DNA of 64,000 nt from Paraburkholderia tropica (GTDB taxonomy: Bacteria; Pseudomonadota; Gammaproteobacteria; Burkholderiales; Burkholderiaceae), in the NCBI RefSeq assembly GCF_914484835.1, contig NZ_CAJZAR010000062.1:372001-436000 (forward strand). The letters run 5' to 3'. Under the pieces are notes generated by a model. It searched no databases and was not told the origin of the DNA. It saw only the letters and a program-made list of their open reading frames with translations. The number at the start of each line of letters is the position of its first letter. Within the stretch, counting starts at the first letter, position 1. This document shows, one piece after another, positions 8,781-17,274 of this stretch. The position numbers and the translations under genes are program-made.

Positions 8781-9719
8781 ATGACTGAAAAATATTCCAT
8801 CGTTCTCGGCCGTCATGGTCAGGTCGAGGATCTGCGCAGCGGCGCGGTGAGCGTGGAAGGCGCCGAACTGGCGTTCATCGACGTCAAGCGCATGCCCGAC
8901 GCCTATCGCAGCATGGCGCGCAGCCAGCCTTACGACATCTGCGAAATGGCGCCGACGTCGTATCTGATGGCGCACGCAGCAGGCGCGCCCATCACGGCGC
9001 TCGCCTTGCCGATGACGCGCCGCTTTCGCCACGCGGGTTTGCAGCGTCTGAAAGATTCATCGATTCGGTATCCGAAAGATCTGGAAGGGCGGGCAGTGGG
9101 CGTGCGCGCCTATTCGGTGACGGCTGCCGTGTGGACGCGCGGCATTCTCGCCGATGAATACGGCGTGGACTTCGACAAGGTCACGTGGCTCACGGAAGAA
9201 GACGAGAACGTCGAGACCTTCGTGCTGCCCGCGAACGTGCGGCGCGTGGCGAGCGGCGCATCGCTCGCGCAGATGATGAACGATGGCGAGCTGCAAGCCG
9301 GCTTCGGCGGTCTCGCGGGCGTCGGTGCGGATCTCGACGACCGGCTCGTCGATCTGGTCGAGGACGCTGCTGCACGCGAGGCAGACTGGTATCGGCGCAC
9401 CGGCATCTATCCGCTGCATGGCGTGATCGTGGTCCGCAACGAGGTGCTTGCGCGCTCGCCGGATCTGCCGCGTCGCCTGTTCGAAGCGTTCGCGCAGACC
9501 AAGGAGAACTATCTCGCGCGCGTGCGAAGCGGGGAGGCGGACGGTCCCGAGGACAAGCGCTACCGGCGTCTTGCCGATGTGGTTGGCGATCCGTTGCCCT
9601 ATGGCCTCGCGCAGAACGCGAAGTCGTTCGAGGCGCTCGTGGACTACGCCCACGCGCAGCGCCTGATCGCGCAGCGTCCGCCGCTCGCCGCGGCGTTTCT
9701 CGACCCGAACGCGGTCTAG
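8781..9719 (+). CDS. 4,5-dihydroxyphthalate decarboxylase-like protein, copy 1
   Basis: A 312-residue protein of the periplasmic-binding-protein type 2 fold that includes Pht5 4,5-dihydroxyphthalate decarboxylase and nitrate/sulfonate-binding relatives. It has no signal peptide, which favours a cytosolic enzyme over a transporter component. Family segments include EMAPTSYLMAH near residue 55 and VRAYSVTAAVWTRGILADEY near residue 110. It is clearly paralogous to the next gene. No ABC permease or ATPase accompanies the pair. The expected reaction is non-oxidative decarboxylation of a dihydroxylated aromatic acid; the true substrate is unknown. GGGAGA precedes the ATG. Confidence 0.85.
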   Translation: MTEKYSIVLGRHGQVEDLRSGAVSVEGAELAFIDVKRMPDAYRSMARSQPYDICEMAPTSYLMAHAAGAPITALALPMTRRFRHAGLQRLKDSSIRYPKDLEGRAVGVRAYSVTAAVWTRGILADEYGVDFDKVTWLTEEDENVETFVLPANVRRVASGASLAQMMNDGELQAGFGGLAGVGADLDDRLVDLVEDAAAREADWYRRTGIYPLHGVIVVRNEVLARSPDLPRRLFEAFAQTKENYLARVRSGEADGPEDKRYRRLADVVGDPLPYGLAQNAKSFEALVDYAHAQRLIAQRPPLAAAFLDPNAV

Positions 9720-9744
9720 TCACAGCATGCTTATCGAGGAAACG

Positions 9745-10641
9745 ATGAATACCGCTTCCCTGCTTTCCGTGTCCACGATGCTGGGCACGTATCCCAAGAC
9801 CCAGCCGCTCAAGGACGGCACGCTTGCCTCGTCGCTCGTGCGACTCGATTTCGCCGACGTGGACACCGCGCAGAAGGCCTTCAAGGACGTGGTGCGTCAC
9901 GAGAAATACGACGTGGCCGAACTCGCCATCGTCACCTTCCTGCAGGCTTTCGAGGCGGGCAAACCCTATGTGATGCTGCCGTTCGTGATGAATGGCGGGT
10001 TCCATCACAAGAGCCTCGTCGTGCGCGATGGCGCGACGTTCACGGCGCGCGAGCTGGCCGGCCGCCGTGTGGCGATGCGCGCCTACACGCAGACCACGCC
10101 CACCTGGGTGCGCGGCATCCTCACCGACGACTACGGCGTGCAGCTTGCCGATGTGCAATGGCTGAGCCAGGAAGAGGCGCACGTGGCGGACTACGCGGAG
10201 CCCGCGTGGGTTTCGCGGCTCGCCTCCACGGCGAGTCTCGAAGCGATGCTGCGCGCGGGCGAAGTGGACGCCATCATCGCGGGCGGCGGGCTGTCGGGCG
10301 AGCCGGGCATCCGGGCGCTGATTCCCACGCCCGCCGAAGCGGCGGCGGCCTGGCACGCGCGCACGCATGCGGTGCCGATCAACCACGTGGTCACGGTCAA
10401 GCGCTCGCTGGCCGAGTCGCGGCCGGACGCGGTGCGCGAAATCTACCGGCTGCTGTGCGAGGCGCGCGAACGCGCGCTCGCGGGCAAGCCGCCGGGCGGC
10501 GTCGATCTGCAGCCTAAGGGTTTTGCGGAACTGGCGCCGGCTCTCGAACTGGCGATACGGTACGCATTCGAACAGCGGCTCATCACGCGCCGCTATACGC
10601 TGGAAGAGTTGTATGGCCCGGTGCTGGATATCCTGGCCTGA
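9745..10641 (+). CDS. 4,5-dihydroxyphthalate decarboxylase-like protein, copy 2
   Basis: A 298-residue paralogue of the preceding gene. Both share ELA/EMA-type ligand loops (copy 2: AELAIVTFLQAFE), the segment MRAYTQTTPTWVRGILTDDYGV and a late helix ending FEQRLI. It too lacks a signal peptide. I chose ATG at 9745, six bases after GAGGA, rather than the ATG at 9727. The two copies are diverged enough to suggest different substrates or a hetero-oligomer rather than a recent duplication. Function is inferred from the family only. Confidence 0.83.
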   Translation: MNTASLLSVSTMLGTYPKTQPLKDGTLASSLVRLDFADVDTAQKAFKDVVRHEKYDVAELAIVTFLQAFEAGKPYVMLPFVMNGGFHHKSLVVRDGATFTARELAGRRVAMRAYTQTTPTWVRGILTDDYGVQLADVQWLSQEEAHVADYAEPAWVSRLASTASLEAMLRAGEVDAIIAGGGLSGEPGIRALIPTPAEAAAAWHARTHAVPINHVVTVKRSLAESRPDAVREIYRLLCEARERALAGKPPGGVDLQPKGFAELAPALELAIRYAFEQRLITRRYTLEELYGPVLDILA

Positions 10642-10676
10642 CGCATCGAAGAACTGACGCACGCAAGGAGACACAC

Positions 10677-11609
10677 TTGGCCTCGACCATTTCAGGTATC
10701 GCCTATGTCCGGCTGAGCGCCCCCGACCTGGGGCGCATGGAAGCCTTTCTCACCGACTTCGGCATGGTGAAAGTCCATCGCGACGCCCAGCGCCTCTACA
10801 TGCGCGGCGTGGGCGAAGCGCCTTTCCTGCACGTGACCGAACTGGGCGACCCCGGCGTCGTGAGTTGCGCCTATGAACTGCGCGCCCCCGCGCTGCTCGG
10901 CGAGGTGGCGAAGCTGCCCGGCGCGCGCGGCATCGAACAGATCGACGGCCCCGGCGGCGGCCAGCGCGTGCGCGTTCAGGACCCGGACGGTTTCTGGCTC
11001 GAATTCGTTACGGCGCGCGAGCCGGTAGCGCGTCTGACACCGCGTGCGCTCGTGCGCGGCGAGACGGGCGAGAGCCGCGCGCTCGGCGCGGCGCGCGTGG
11101 AGCGCATCGCGCATACGGCGTTCGCCACGCCGCAATTGCAGCAGTCGATCGCGTGGTATCAGCGCACGCTCGGCCTGCTGCCGACCGACGAGCTGTTCGT
11201 CGGCGAACCCGACAACGTGATCGGCCGCTTCAGCCGCGTCGATCTCGGCGAGACGCCGGTCGATCATCACGTCGTGTTTCTGCTGCGCGGCCCGCGCGCG
11301 GGATTGCATCACGTCTCGTATCAGGTGGAAGGCGTCGACGATATTTTCTTCGGCTACGACCATCTCGCGCAGCGCGAATACGACCACGTGCGCGGCATTG
11401 GCCGACACGCGCTCGGCAGCCAGATTTTCGACTACTGGATGAGCCCGTTCGGGCAGATGCACGAACACTGGATCTCGCAGGAGCGCATGACCGCGGCGAG
11501 CGGGTTCAACCGCATCCGCATCGGTGACGGCATGAGCTACGACACGGGCGAAAAGCCGCCCGAGCGCTTCGTCAAACAGGCCACGCCGATCGTTGCCTGG
11601 CAGGACTGA
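10677..11609 (+). CDS. VOC-family extradiol ring-cleavage dioxygenase
   Basis: A 310-residue type I extradiol dioxygenase (BphC/catechol 2,3-dioxygenase-like) with two vicinal-oxygen-chelate domains. The C-terminal domain carries the iron ligands His146 (RIAHTAF), His211 or His212 (GLHHVSYQ) and Glu263 (MHEHW), almost the same positions as the BphC triad. It should open a catecholic ring next to the hydroxyls using Fe(II) and O2. The start is TTG at 10677, six bases after AAGGAG; no ATG fits. Placement after two decarboxylase-like genes suggests that the dihydroxylated acid or its decarboxylated product is the ring-cleavage substrate. Confidence 0.88.
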   Translation: MASTISGIAYVRLSAPDLGRMEAFLTDFGMVKVHRDAQRLYMRGVGEAPFLHVTELGDPGVVSCAYELRAPALLGEVAKLPGARGIEQIDGPGGGQRVRVQDPDGFWLEFVTAREPVARLTPRALVRGETGESRALGAARVERIAHTAFATPQLQQSIAWYQRTLGLLPTDELFVGEPDNVIGRFSRVDLGETPVDHHVVFLLRGPRAGLHHVSYQVEGVDDIFFGYDHLAQREYDHVRGIGRHALGSQIFDYWMSPFGQMHEHWISQERMTAASGFNRIRIGDGMSYDTGEKPPERFVKQATPIVAWQD

Positions 11610-11648
11610 TCAATCGTCACTTTCACTTTCATTACCAGGCCGAATGCC

Positions 11649-12659
11649 ATGATCATCGATTGTCACGGTCACTTCACGACCGTTCCCAAGGCGCTGCACG
11701 AATGGCGCCGCCGTCAGCTCGAACACGCAGGCCCCGTCTATGGCGCGCCGCTCGATATCAGCGACGACGAACTGCGCGACGCGCTCGAAAACGGCCAGCT
11801 CAAGGCGCAGCGCGAGCGCGGCCTCGACCTCACGCTGTTCTCGCCGATCGCGGGACAGATGGGCCATCACCTCGGCACGCTCGAGCAGGGCATCGAATGG
11901 GCGCGCGTCTGCAACGACCTGATTCATCGCGTCGTGCAGCTTTATCCGCGCAATTTCGCCGGCGTGTGCCAGCTGCCGCAATCGCCGGGCAAGGACGTGA
12001 GCGCGTGTGTCGCGGAGCTGGAGCGCTGCGTGACCGAACTCGGTTTCGTCGGCTGCAATCTGAATCCCGATCCGTCGGGCGGCTACTGGACCGATTCGCC
12101 GCTCACCGACCGCCGCTACTACCCGCTCTACGAGAAGATGGTCGAACTCGACGTGCCGGCGATGATCCACGTGAGCAGCTCGTGCAATCCGTGCTTTCAC
12201 CACGTCGGCGCGCACTATCTGAACGGCGACACCACGGCGTTCATGCAGTTCCTGCTCGCGCCGCAACTGTTCGAGGACTTCCCGACGCTGCGCTTCGTCA
12301 TTCCGCACGGCGGCGGCGCGGTGCCGTATCACTGGGGACGCTATCGCGGACTCGCGCAGGACATGGGCTTCAAGACGCTCGAAGACGGCCTGATGAACAA
12401 CCTGTTCTTCGACACCTGCGTGTATCACCAGGCGGGCGTGAACCTGCTTGCCGAAGTCGTGCCGCACCGGAACATTCTGTTCGGCTCGGAGATGATCGGC
12501 GCGGTCAAGGGCGTCGATCCGCGCACCGGCCATAACTACGACGACACGCGCCGCTACGTGAGCGCCACGCCGCATCTGTGCGACGCGCATCGCCACGACG
12601 TGTTCTGCAACAACGCCCTGCATGTCTATCCCGGCCTGAAGTATCGCTGCCAGGACTGA
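11649..12659 (+). CDS. Amidohydrolase-family LigJ-like 4-oxalomesaconate hydratase
   Basis: A 336-residue TIM-barrel protein. The start IIDCHGH, the stretch LNPDPSGGYWTDSPLTDR and SEMIGAVKGVDPRTGH match the LigJ family, which hydrates 4-oxalomesaconate to 4-carboxy-4-hydroxy-2-oxoadipate in protocatechuate 4,5-cleavage. Putative zinc ligands are His6, His8, His174 and Glu281, nearly the same as in Sphingobium LigJ. Alternatively the family can act as a decarboxylase (ACMSD, gamma-resorcylate), but the whole-protein resemblance is to LigJ. It lies 39 bp after the dioxygenase. An RraA-type aldolase at 3872-4549 could take the LigJ product. Confidence 0.85.
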   Translation: MIIDCHGHFTTVPKALHEWRRRQLEHAGPVYGAPLDISDDELRDALENGQLKAQRERGLDLTLFSPIAGQMGHHLGTLEQGIEWARVCNDLIHRVVQLYPRNFAGVCQLPQSPGKDVSACVAELERCVTELGFVGCNLNPDPSGGYWTDSPLTDRRYYPLYEKMVELDVPAMIHVSSSCNPCFHHVGAHYLNGDTTAFMQFLLAPQLFEDFPTLRFVIPHGGGAVPYHWGRYRGLAQDMGFKTLEDGLMNNLFFDTCVYHQAGVNLLAEVVPHRNILFGSEMIGAVKGVDPRTGHNYDDTRRYVSATPHLCDAHRHDVFCNNALHVYPGLKYRCQD

Positions 12660-12683
12660 TCGACACCTCCCAGAGAGAGCCAC

Positions 12684-13463
12684 ATGAATCTTGGAATCGC
12701 CGGAAAAACGGCGCTCGTATGCGCCTCGTCGCGCGGCCTCGGACTCGCCTGCGCCACGGCGCTGGCGCGCGAAGGATGCCGCGTCTTCATCAACGGACGT
12801 CACGCCGACGCGCTGGAAACGGCCGCGCAGCAGATCGAGGCGGCCACGGGCAACCGCCCGGAGATCGTGGTCGCCGATCTGACCACCGAAGCGGGGCGCG
12901 AGGCGCTCGCGGCCGCCTGCCCGGAGCCGGACATTCTCGTCAACAACAACGCGGGCCCGGAGCCGGGCAAGATCGCCGACTGGAGCCGCGAGGACTGGCT
13001 CGGCGCGGTCGAGGGCAACATGCTCGCCCCGATCTTCCTGATCAAGCACTTCGTGCCCGGCATGCGCAGCCGCAAGTTCGGCCGCATCGTCAACATCACC
13101 TCGGCGATGGTGAAGTCGCCGAGCGCGACGATGGGGCTGTCCGCCGCCGTGCGCGCGGGGCTCACGGCGCTCAGCAAGTCGGTGCAGCGCGATTCGGTGG
13201 TCGATAACGTCACGATCAACAACATGCTGCCCGAACGCTTCGACACCGATCGTCAGCGCTATATGGCCGATCGCATGTCCAAGAAGGACGGCATCACGGT
13301 CGCCGAAGCGAAGCAGCGCATTGCCGCGACGATCGCCGCGAAACGCCTCGGCGATCCGATGGAATTCGGCGACGCCTGTGCGTTCCTGTGCAGCGCGCAG
13401 GCGGGCTTCATCTCGGGACAGAACCTGCAACTCGACGGCGGTTCTTACGCCGGGCTCGTCTGA
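12684..13463 (+). CDS. SDR-family oxidoreductase with atypical catalytic motif
   Basis: A 259-residue Rossmann protein of the short-chain dehydrogenase family. The nucleotide motif is CASSRGLGLA near residue 13, followed by LVNNNAG at 85-91 and Ser140 in NITSAM. The catalytic Tyr-x3-Lys is missing: the aligned stretch reads GLSAAVRAG with Ser153 and Arg157. I know related SDRs with this SxxxR pattern (so it is not a sequencing error), and their chemistry is unclear. GAGAG precedes the ATG. Within the operon it could act on a ring-fission product or be a non-redox binding protein. Confidence 0.87.
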   Translation: MNLGIAGKTALVCASSRGLGLACATALAREGCRVFINGRHADALETAAQQIEAATGNRPEIVVADLTTEAGREALAAACPEPDILVNNNAGPEPGKIADWSREDWLGAVEGNMLAPIFLIKHFVPGMRSRKFGRIVNITSAMVKSPSATMGLSAAVRAGLTALSKSVQRDSVVDNVTINNMLPERFDTDRQRYMADRMSKKDGITVAEAKQRIAATIAAKRLGDPMEFGDACAFLCSAQAGFISGQNLQLDGGSYAGLV

Positions 13464-13516
13464 GTCCCGTCGCGTTTGAGCGCCATCCGCAAATCGTAAT
13501 AGTGAGGAGAAACCGC

Positions 13517-14374
13517 ATGAAATATGCAAGCTTTCTGGTTGACGGCCGCGAGACGTGGGGCATCGTCGACGGCGATAACGTGATCGATCTCGGCAAGCGC
13601 ATCGGCGATCGCTTCCCGACGCTCAAGGCGTTCTGCGAAGCGGACCTGCCGCGCGAGGCGTTCGCGCAGGCCGATGCGCGTCCCGATTACGCGCTCGCCG
13701 ACATCACCTTCTTGCCGCCGATCGCGCATCCGGTCCATATCTGGTGCCTCGCGCTCAACTACGTCGAGCATCACAACGAAGTGCAGGGCGCGGGACGCGT
13801 GCAGGAATTGCCGAAGCAGCCGGCGCTGTTCGCGCGCGCCAGCGACTCGCTCGTCGGCCACGGCCAGGCGCTGCGCCATCCGGGCGTGAGCGAGCAGTTC
13901 GACTACGAGGGCGAACTCGTCGTGGTGATCGGCAAGCCCGGTTATCGCGTGAAGGCGGAGAACGCGTTCGAGCACGTGGCGGGCTACACGATCATGAACG
14001 AAGGCAGCGTGCGCGACTGGCAGTTCCATACGCGCCAGATCACGCCCGGCAAGAACTTCTATCAGAGCGGGGCGATCGGTCCCTGGATCGTGCCGCGCGA
14101 TGAAGTCGGCGACGTCGGGGCGCTGCGCATCCAGACGACGCTCAATGGTCAGATCATGCAGGACGACACGGCGGCGAGCATGGTGCACAAGATTCCGCGC
14201 TTCATCGAATATGTCTCGTCGATTGCGCCGCTGCACGCAGGCGATATTCTCGCGACGGGCACGCCGAGCGGCGTCGGTTTCTCGCGCACGCCGCCCGTTT
14301 TCATGAAGCCCGGCGACGAATGCGCAATCACCATCGAGCGCATCGGTACGCTGCGCAACCGCGTGACCGGGTAG
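13517..14374 (+). CDS. Fumarylacetoacetate hydrolase (FAH) family protein
   Basis: A 285-residue hydrolase or decarboxylase of the FAH superfamily, acting on 2-oxo or 2,4-dioxo acids, often in aromatic meta-cleavage. Metal ligands are visible at Glu131 and Glu133 (DYEGELVVVIG). The usual third ligand, Asp in NDxS, appears as Glu162 (MNEGSVRDWQ), a conservative but notable change. The C-terminal GDILATGTPSGVGFSR is the family signature. ATG at 13517 is preceded by GAGGAGA. It is the last enzyme of the operon, 53 bp after the SDR and 36 bp before the LysR gene. Confidence 0.9.
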   Translation: MKYASFLVDGRETWGIVDGDNVIDLGKRIGDRFPTLKAFCEADLPREAFAQADARPDYALADITFLPPIAHPVHIWCLALNYVEHHNEVQGAGRVQELPKQPALFARASDSLVGHGQALRHPGVSEQFDYEGELVVVIGKPGYRVKAENAFEHVAGYTIMNEGSVRDWQFHTRQITPGKNFYQSGAIGPWIVPRDEVGDVGALRIQTTLNGQIMQDDTAASMVHKIPRFIEYVSSIAPLHAGDILATGTPSGVGFSRTPPVFMKPGDECAITIERIGTLRNRVTG

Positions 14375-14410
14375 GAAACCTGGTCGCGCACTGCCGGAGC
14401 GCTGTGCTAT

Positions 14411-15715
14411 ATGGAAACCTTCTCCTTATCGGAAAGCGGCATCATGGCATCGGTCGTGGCGTCACCCATCGAGCAGATTGAAGCCGCGGTCGAACAGCCG
14501 AGTCTCTGGCAGTTGCGCGTGTTCGAGGCGGTCGCGCGGCATGAGAACGTGACGCAGGCTTCGCAGGAACTGCTGCGTTCGCAGCCGGCGACCACCTCGT
14601 GTCTCGCGGCGTTCGAGTCGCTGATGGGCGTGAGCCTGTTCGAGCGCTCGACCACGGGCACGTGGCTGGCGCCTGCCGGTGTGGCGGCGCTGGTGCGCAC
14701 GCGCAAGATCCTGCAAGCGGCGCAGGACGCGGTGAGCGAGGTGGGCAGCACGCGCAACGTCGCGGCGGCGGTGTTGGTGGGCGGCATCACGCGCACGCAG
14801 ATGCGCTGCCTGATCGCCATCGCGGAGTGCGGCTCGTTTCGCGCGGCGGCGCGCCTGCTCAGCATCACGGAGGCGTCGTTGCAGCGCGCCGCGCGCACGC
14901 TTGAACAGAATCTCGGCGCGCCCCTTTACCGCCATTCGGCCTCGGGCGTCACGACGACCGAGGCTGGAAAGACCTTCGCGCGCCAGCTCAAGACGATCTC
15001 GAACCTGATCGCCGCGATGACCGACGCGCTGCACGCGTATCAGTTTCCGCGCGAGCTGAGCGTGACGGTGGGCGTGCTGCTGCTCGATCCGTCGATTCTT
15101 ATCGTGAGCGCGATCCGCGAGTTGAGCGCGCAGTTTCCCGATGCGCGCGTGGTGGTGATCAACGGCACCTACGATCAGTTGCTCACCAAACTGCTGCGCG
15201 GCGAAATCGACTTCATGCTGGGCGTGCTCAAGCAGCCGGATGCGTCGTTCGATTTCGTCGAGTCGCCGCTTTATCACGAGCGTTATTGCGTGGTCGCGCG
15301 CCGCGATCATCCGCTCGCGCGCGAGACCGTCGTGACGGCGGACGCGTTGCGCAACTATCAGTGGATCGTGCCGCCGCGCAGTTCGCCGCGCCGCGAAGCC
15401 TACGAATACGTGTTTTCCGATGGCGCGACGCCGTTCGCGAGCATCGAAACCTATTCGCTCTCGACGATCCGCATCACGCTGTTCGATAGCGACATGCTGA
15501 CGGTGCTGAGCTGGACCGAGGTGCTGAGCGAGCGGCGTTTCGGCCTGCTCGCGCCGCTGATGATCGACGTGCCCTGGGACGGTCCGGTGGTCGGCATCAC
15601 GGCGCGGCGCGACTGGCAGCCCAACGATGTGCAGGAGACCTTTCTGCGCAGCGTGCGCCGCAATGCGCTGGCGATGACGGGCGGGCAGGGCGAGCCGCCG
15701 TTTTCGGAGCGCTGA
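14411..15715 (+). CDS. LysR-family regulator with two N-terminal HTH domains
   Basis: A 434-residue transcriptional regulator, about 130 residues longer than ordinary LysR proteins. Two LysR-type HTH domains follow one another: residues about 31-95 (LWQLRVFEAVARHENVTQASQ...) and about 126-190 (MRCLIAIAECGSFRAAARLLS...). A single effector-binding domain runs from about 212 to 420. The second HTH is closer to the canonical pattern. The start could also be the ATG at 14444, which has a better upstream GGAAAG. It lies directly after, and in the same direction as, the aromatic operon and probably controls it. An inducer is likely a pathway intermediate (inference). Confidence 0.88.
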   Translation: METFSLSESGIMASVVASPIEQIEAAVEQPSLWQLRVFEAVARHENVTQASQELLRSQPATTSCLAAFESLMGVSLFERSTTGTWLAPAGVAALVRTRKILQAAQDAVSEVGSTRNVAAAVLVGGITRTQMRCLIAIAECGSFRAAARLLSITEASLQRAARTLEQNLGAPLYRHSASGVTTTEAGKTFARQLKTISNLIAAMTDALHAYQFPRELSVTVGVLLLDPSILIVSAIRELSAQFPDARVVVINGTYDQLLTKLLRGEIDFMLGVLKQPDASFDFVESPLYHERYCVVARRDHPLARETVVTADALRNYQWIVPPRSSPRREAYEYVFSDGATPFASIETYSLSTIRITLFDSDMLTVLSWTEVLSERRFGLLAPLMIDVPWDGPVVGITARRDWQPNDVQETFLRSVRRNALAMTGGQGEPPFSER

Positions 15716-15857
15716 TCGTCAGCGCCTGACCGCGTTCCCGCTGAGATTCCACGCGTCGCTCGACGCGCGTCAAAGCGTATTTTCCCGCCTCTTTACACGC
15801 GCGCATCGGCCGATGCGCCGCCCGGCTGCGCGCGTTTTTCCTGTGGATTGCCCTCTC

Positions 15858-17108
15858 ATGTCGACTGACTCCTCCGTCGCCTTCGCGTCCGCGCGCGCGG
15901 ATGTCCGGCTGTTCGCCTGTGCGCCGTTTCGCTGCCTGCTCGCCGTGCGCGTCGCGTGGACAGTGAGCATCCAGATGCTGTTCGTCGCCATCGGCTGGCA
16001 GATGTACGCGCTCACGCACGATGCGTGGGCACTCGCGCTGGTCGGGCTCTATCAGTTCGTTCCCGTGCTGTTGCTGACCTTGCCTGCGGGACACGCGGCC
16101 GATTGCTGGCCGCGCGCGCGCATCGTGCTCGTCTGCCTGCTCGTGCAAGGGCTGATCGCCACGGCGATGACGTGGGCCACGTACCGCCATGGCCTCACGC
16201 GCGATGGCCTGTTGTACGCGTCGCTGCTGCTCGGCGCCGCGCGTGCGTTCCAGATGCCCGCGCTACAGGCGCTCGTGCCCGCCACGGTGCCGCCCGCCGC
16301 GCTGAGCCGTGCGATGGCGGCCGTCTCCACCGGTTCGCAGTCGAGCGTGATCCTCGGCCCCGCGCTGGGCGGTCTGCTCGTGAGTCTCGGCATCGGCGTC
16401 GTGTATGGCGTTGCCGCGCTGCTGTTTCTCGCTGGGCTCGTGATGGCGGCGCGATTGCGCGCGCACGCGTCGGAGCCTGCGCGCGTGAAAAAGGGCGCGT
16501 CGCTCGGCGAACTCGCGGGCGGCCTAGTGTTCGTGTGGCGCAAGCCGGTGGTGCTCGCGGCCATCAGCCTCGATCTGTTCGCCGTGCTGTTCGGCGGCGC
16601 TGTGGCGCTGTTGCCGATCTACGCCGACACCATTCTGCACGGCGGCCCCGCGATGCTCGGCTGGCTGCGCGCCGCGCCCGCCATCGGTGCCTTCGCGATG
16701 TCGCTCTGGCTCGTGCGTCATCCGCCGCGACGGCGCGTCGGCATCACCTTGCTGGCGGCGATCGGCGTGTTCGGTCTCGCGACAGTCGTATTCGGTGTCT
16801 CGACGAACCTCGTGCTTTCGATGCTCGCGCTCGTCGTGACCGGCGCGGCGGACATGGTGAGCGTGGTGATCCGCCAGACACTGGTGCAACTCGAAACGCC
16901 CGACGACATGCGCGGGCGCGTGAGCGCCGTCAACGCGATTTTCGTCGGCGCGAGCAATCAGCTAGGCGAGTTCGAATCGGGCTCGCTCGCCAGCATGATC
17001 GGACCGATCGGCGCGGTCGTGCTGGGCGGCGCGCTGACGTGTTGTGTCGCGCTCGCCTGGGCATGGCGCTTTCCGCAACTGCGCGAACGCAAGACGCTGG
17101 ACGCCTGA
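15858..17108 (+). CDS. MFS exporter-like transporter (EntS/MFS_3 type)
   Basis: A 416-residue inner-membrane protein with about 11-12 predicted helices. The pattern (FRCLLAVRVAWTVSIQMLFVAIGWQMYALT in TM1, LPAGHAADCWPRARIV in the TM2-3 loop, QTLVQLETPDDMRGRVSAVNAIFVGASN in the second half) is typical of the enterobactin-exporter-like MFS_3 group, usually drug or siderophore exporters. The string of GC-rich sequence before ATG 15858 has no good Shine-Dalgarno, so the start is uncertain. No siderophore genes are nearby. It lies between the LysR gene and another MFS gene. Confidence 0.87.
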   Translation: MSTDSSVAFASARADVRLFACAPFRCLLAVRVAWTVSIQMLFVAIGWQMYALTHDAWALALVGLYQFVPVLLLTLPAGHAADCWPRARIVLVCLLVQGLIATAMTWATYRHGLTRDGLLYASLLLGAARAFQMPALQALVPATVPPAALSRAMAAVSTGSQSSVILGPALGGLLVSLGIGVVYGVAALLFLAGLVMAARLRAHASEPARVKKGASLGELAGGLVFVWRKPVVLAAISLDLFAVLFGGAVALLPIYADTILHGGPAMLGWLRAAPAIGAFAMSLWLVRHPPRRRVGITLLAAIGVFGLATVVFGVSTNLVLSMLALVVTGAADMVSVVIRQTLVQLETPDDMRGRVSAVNAIFVGASNQLGEFESGSLASMIGPIGAVVLGGALTCCVALAWAWRFPQLRERKTLDA

Positions 17109-17274
17109 ACGCGCACGCGTTGCGGCCCTCGCCGAACTGCACAGCAACAACTGATGACCACGCGCTCTTTTCCTATGCCGCGTGAACTCGACCCGTCACT
17201 AGAATCGGAATCCTGACAATGACACAGGCGCCGCACCACATGGGCGGCACGCCTCTCAGGAGACGGAGGTCGAG

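Noticed and set aside
11610..13529. A 639-codon open frame on the minus strand
   Set aside because: It lies antisense to the LigJ-like and SDR genes, is rich in Arg, Ala and His, lacks a ribosome site and matches no family; high GC3 makes such frames.
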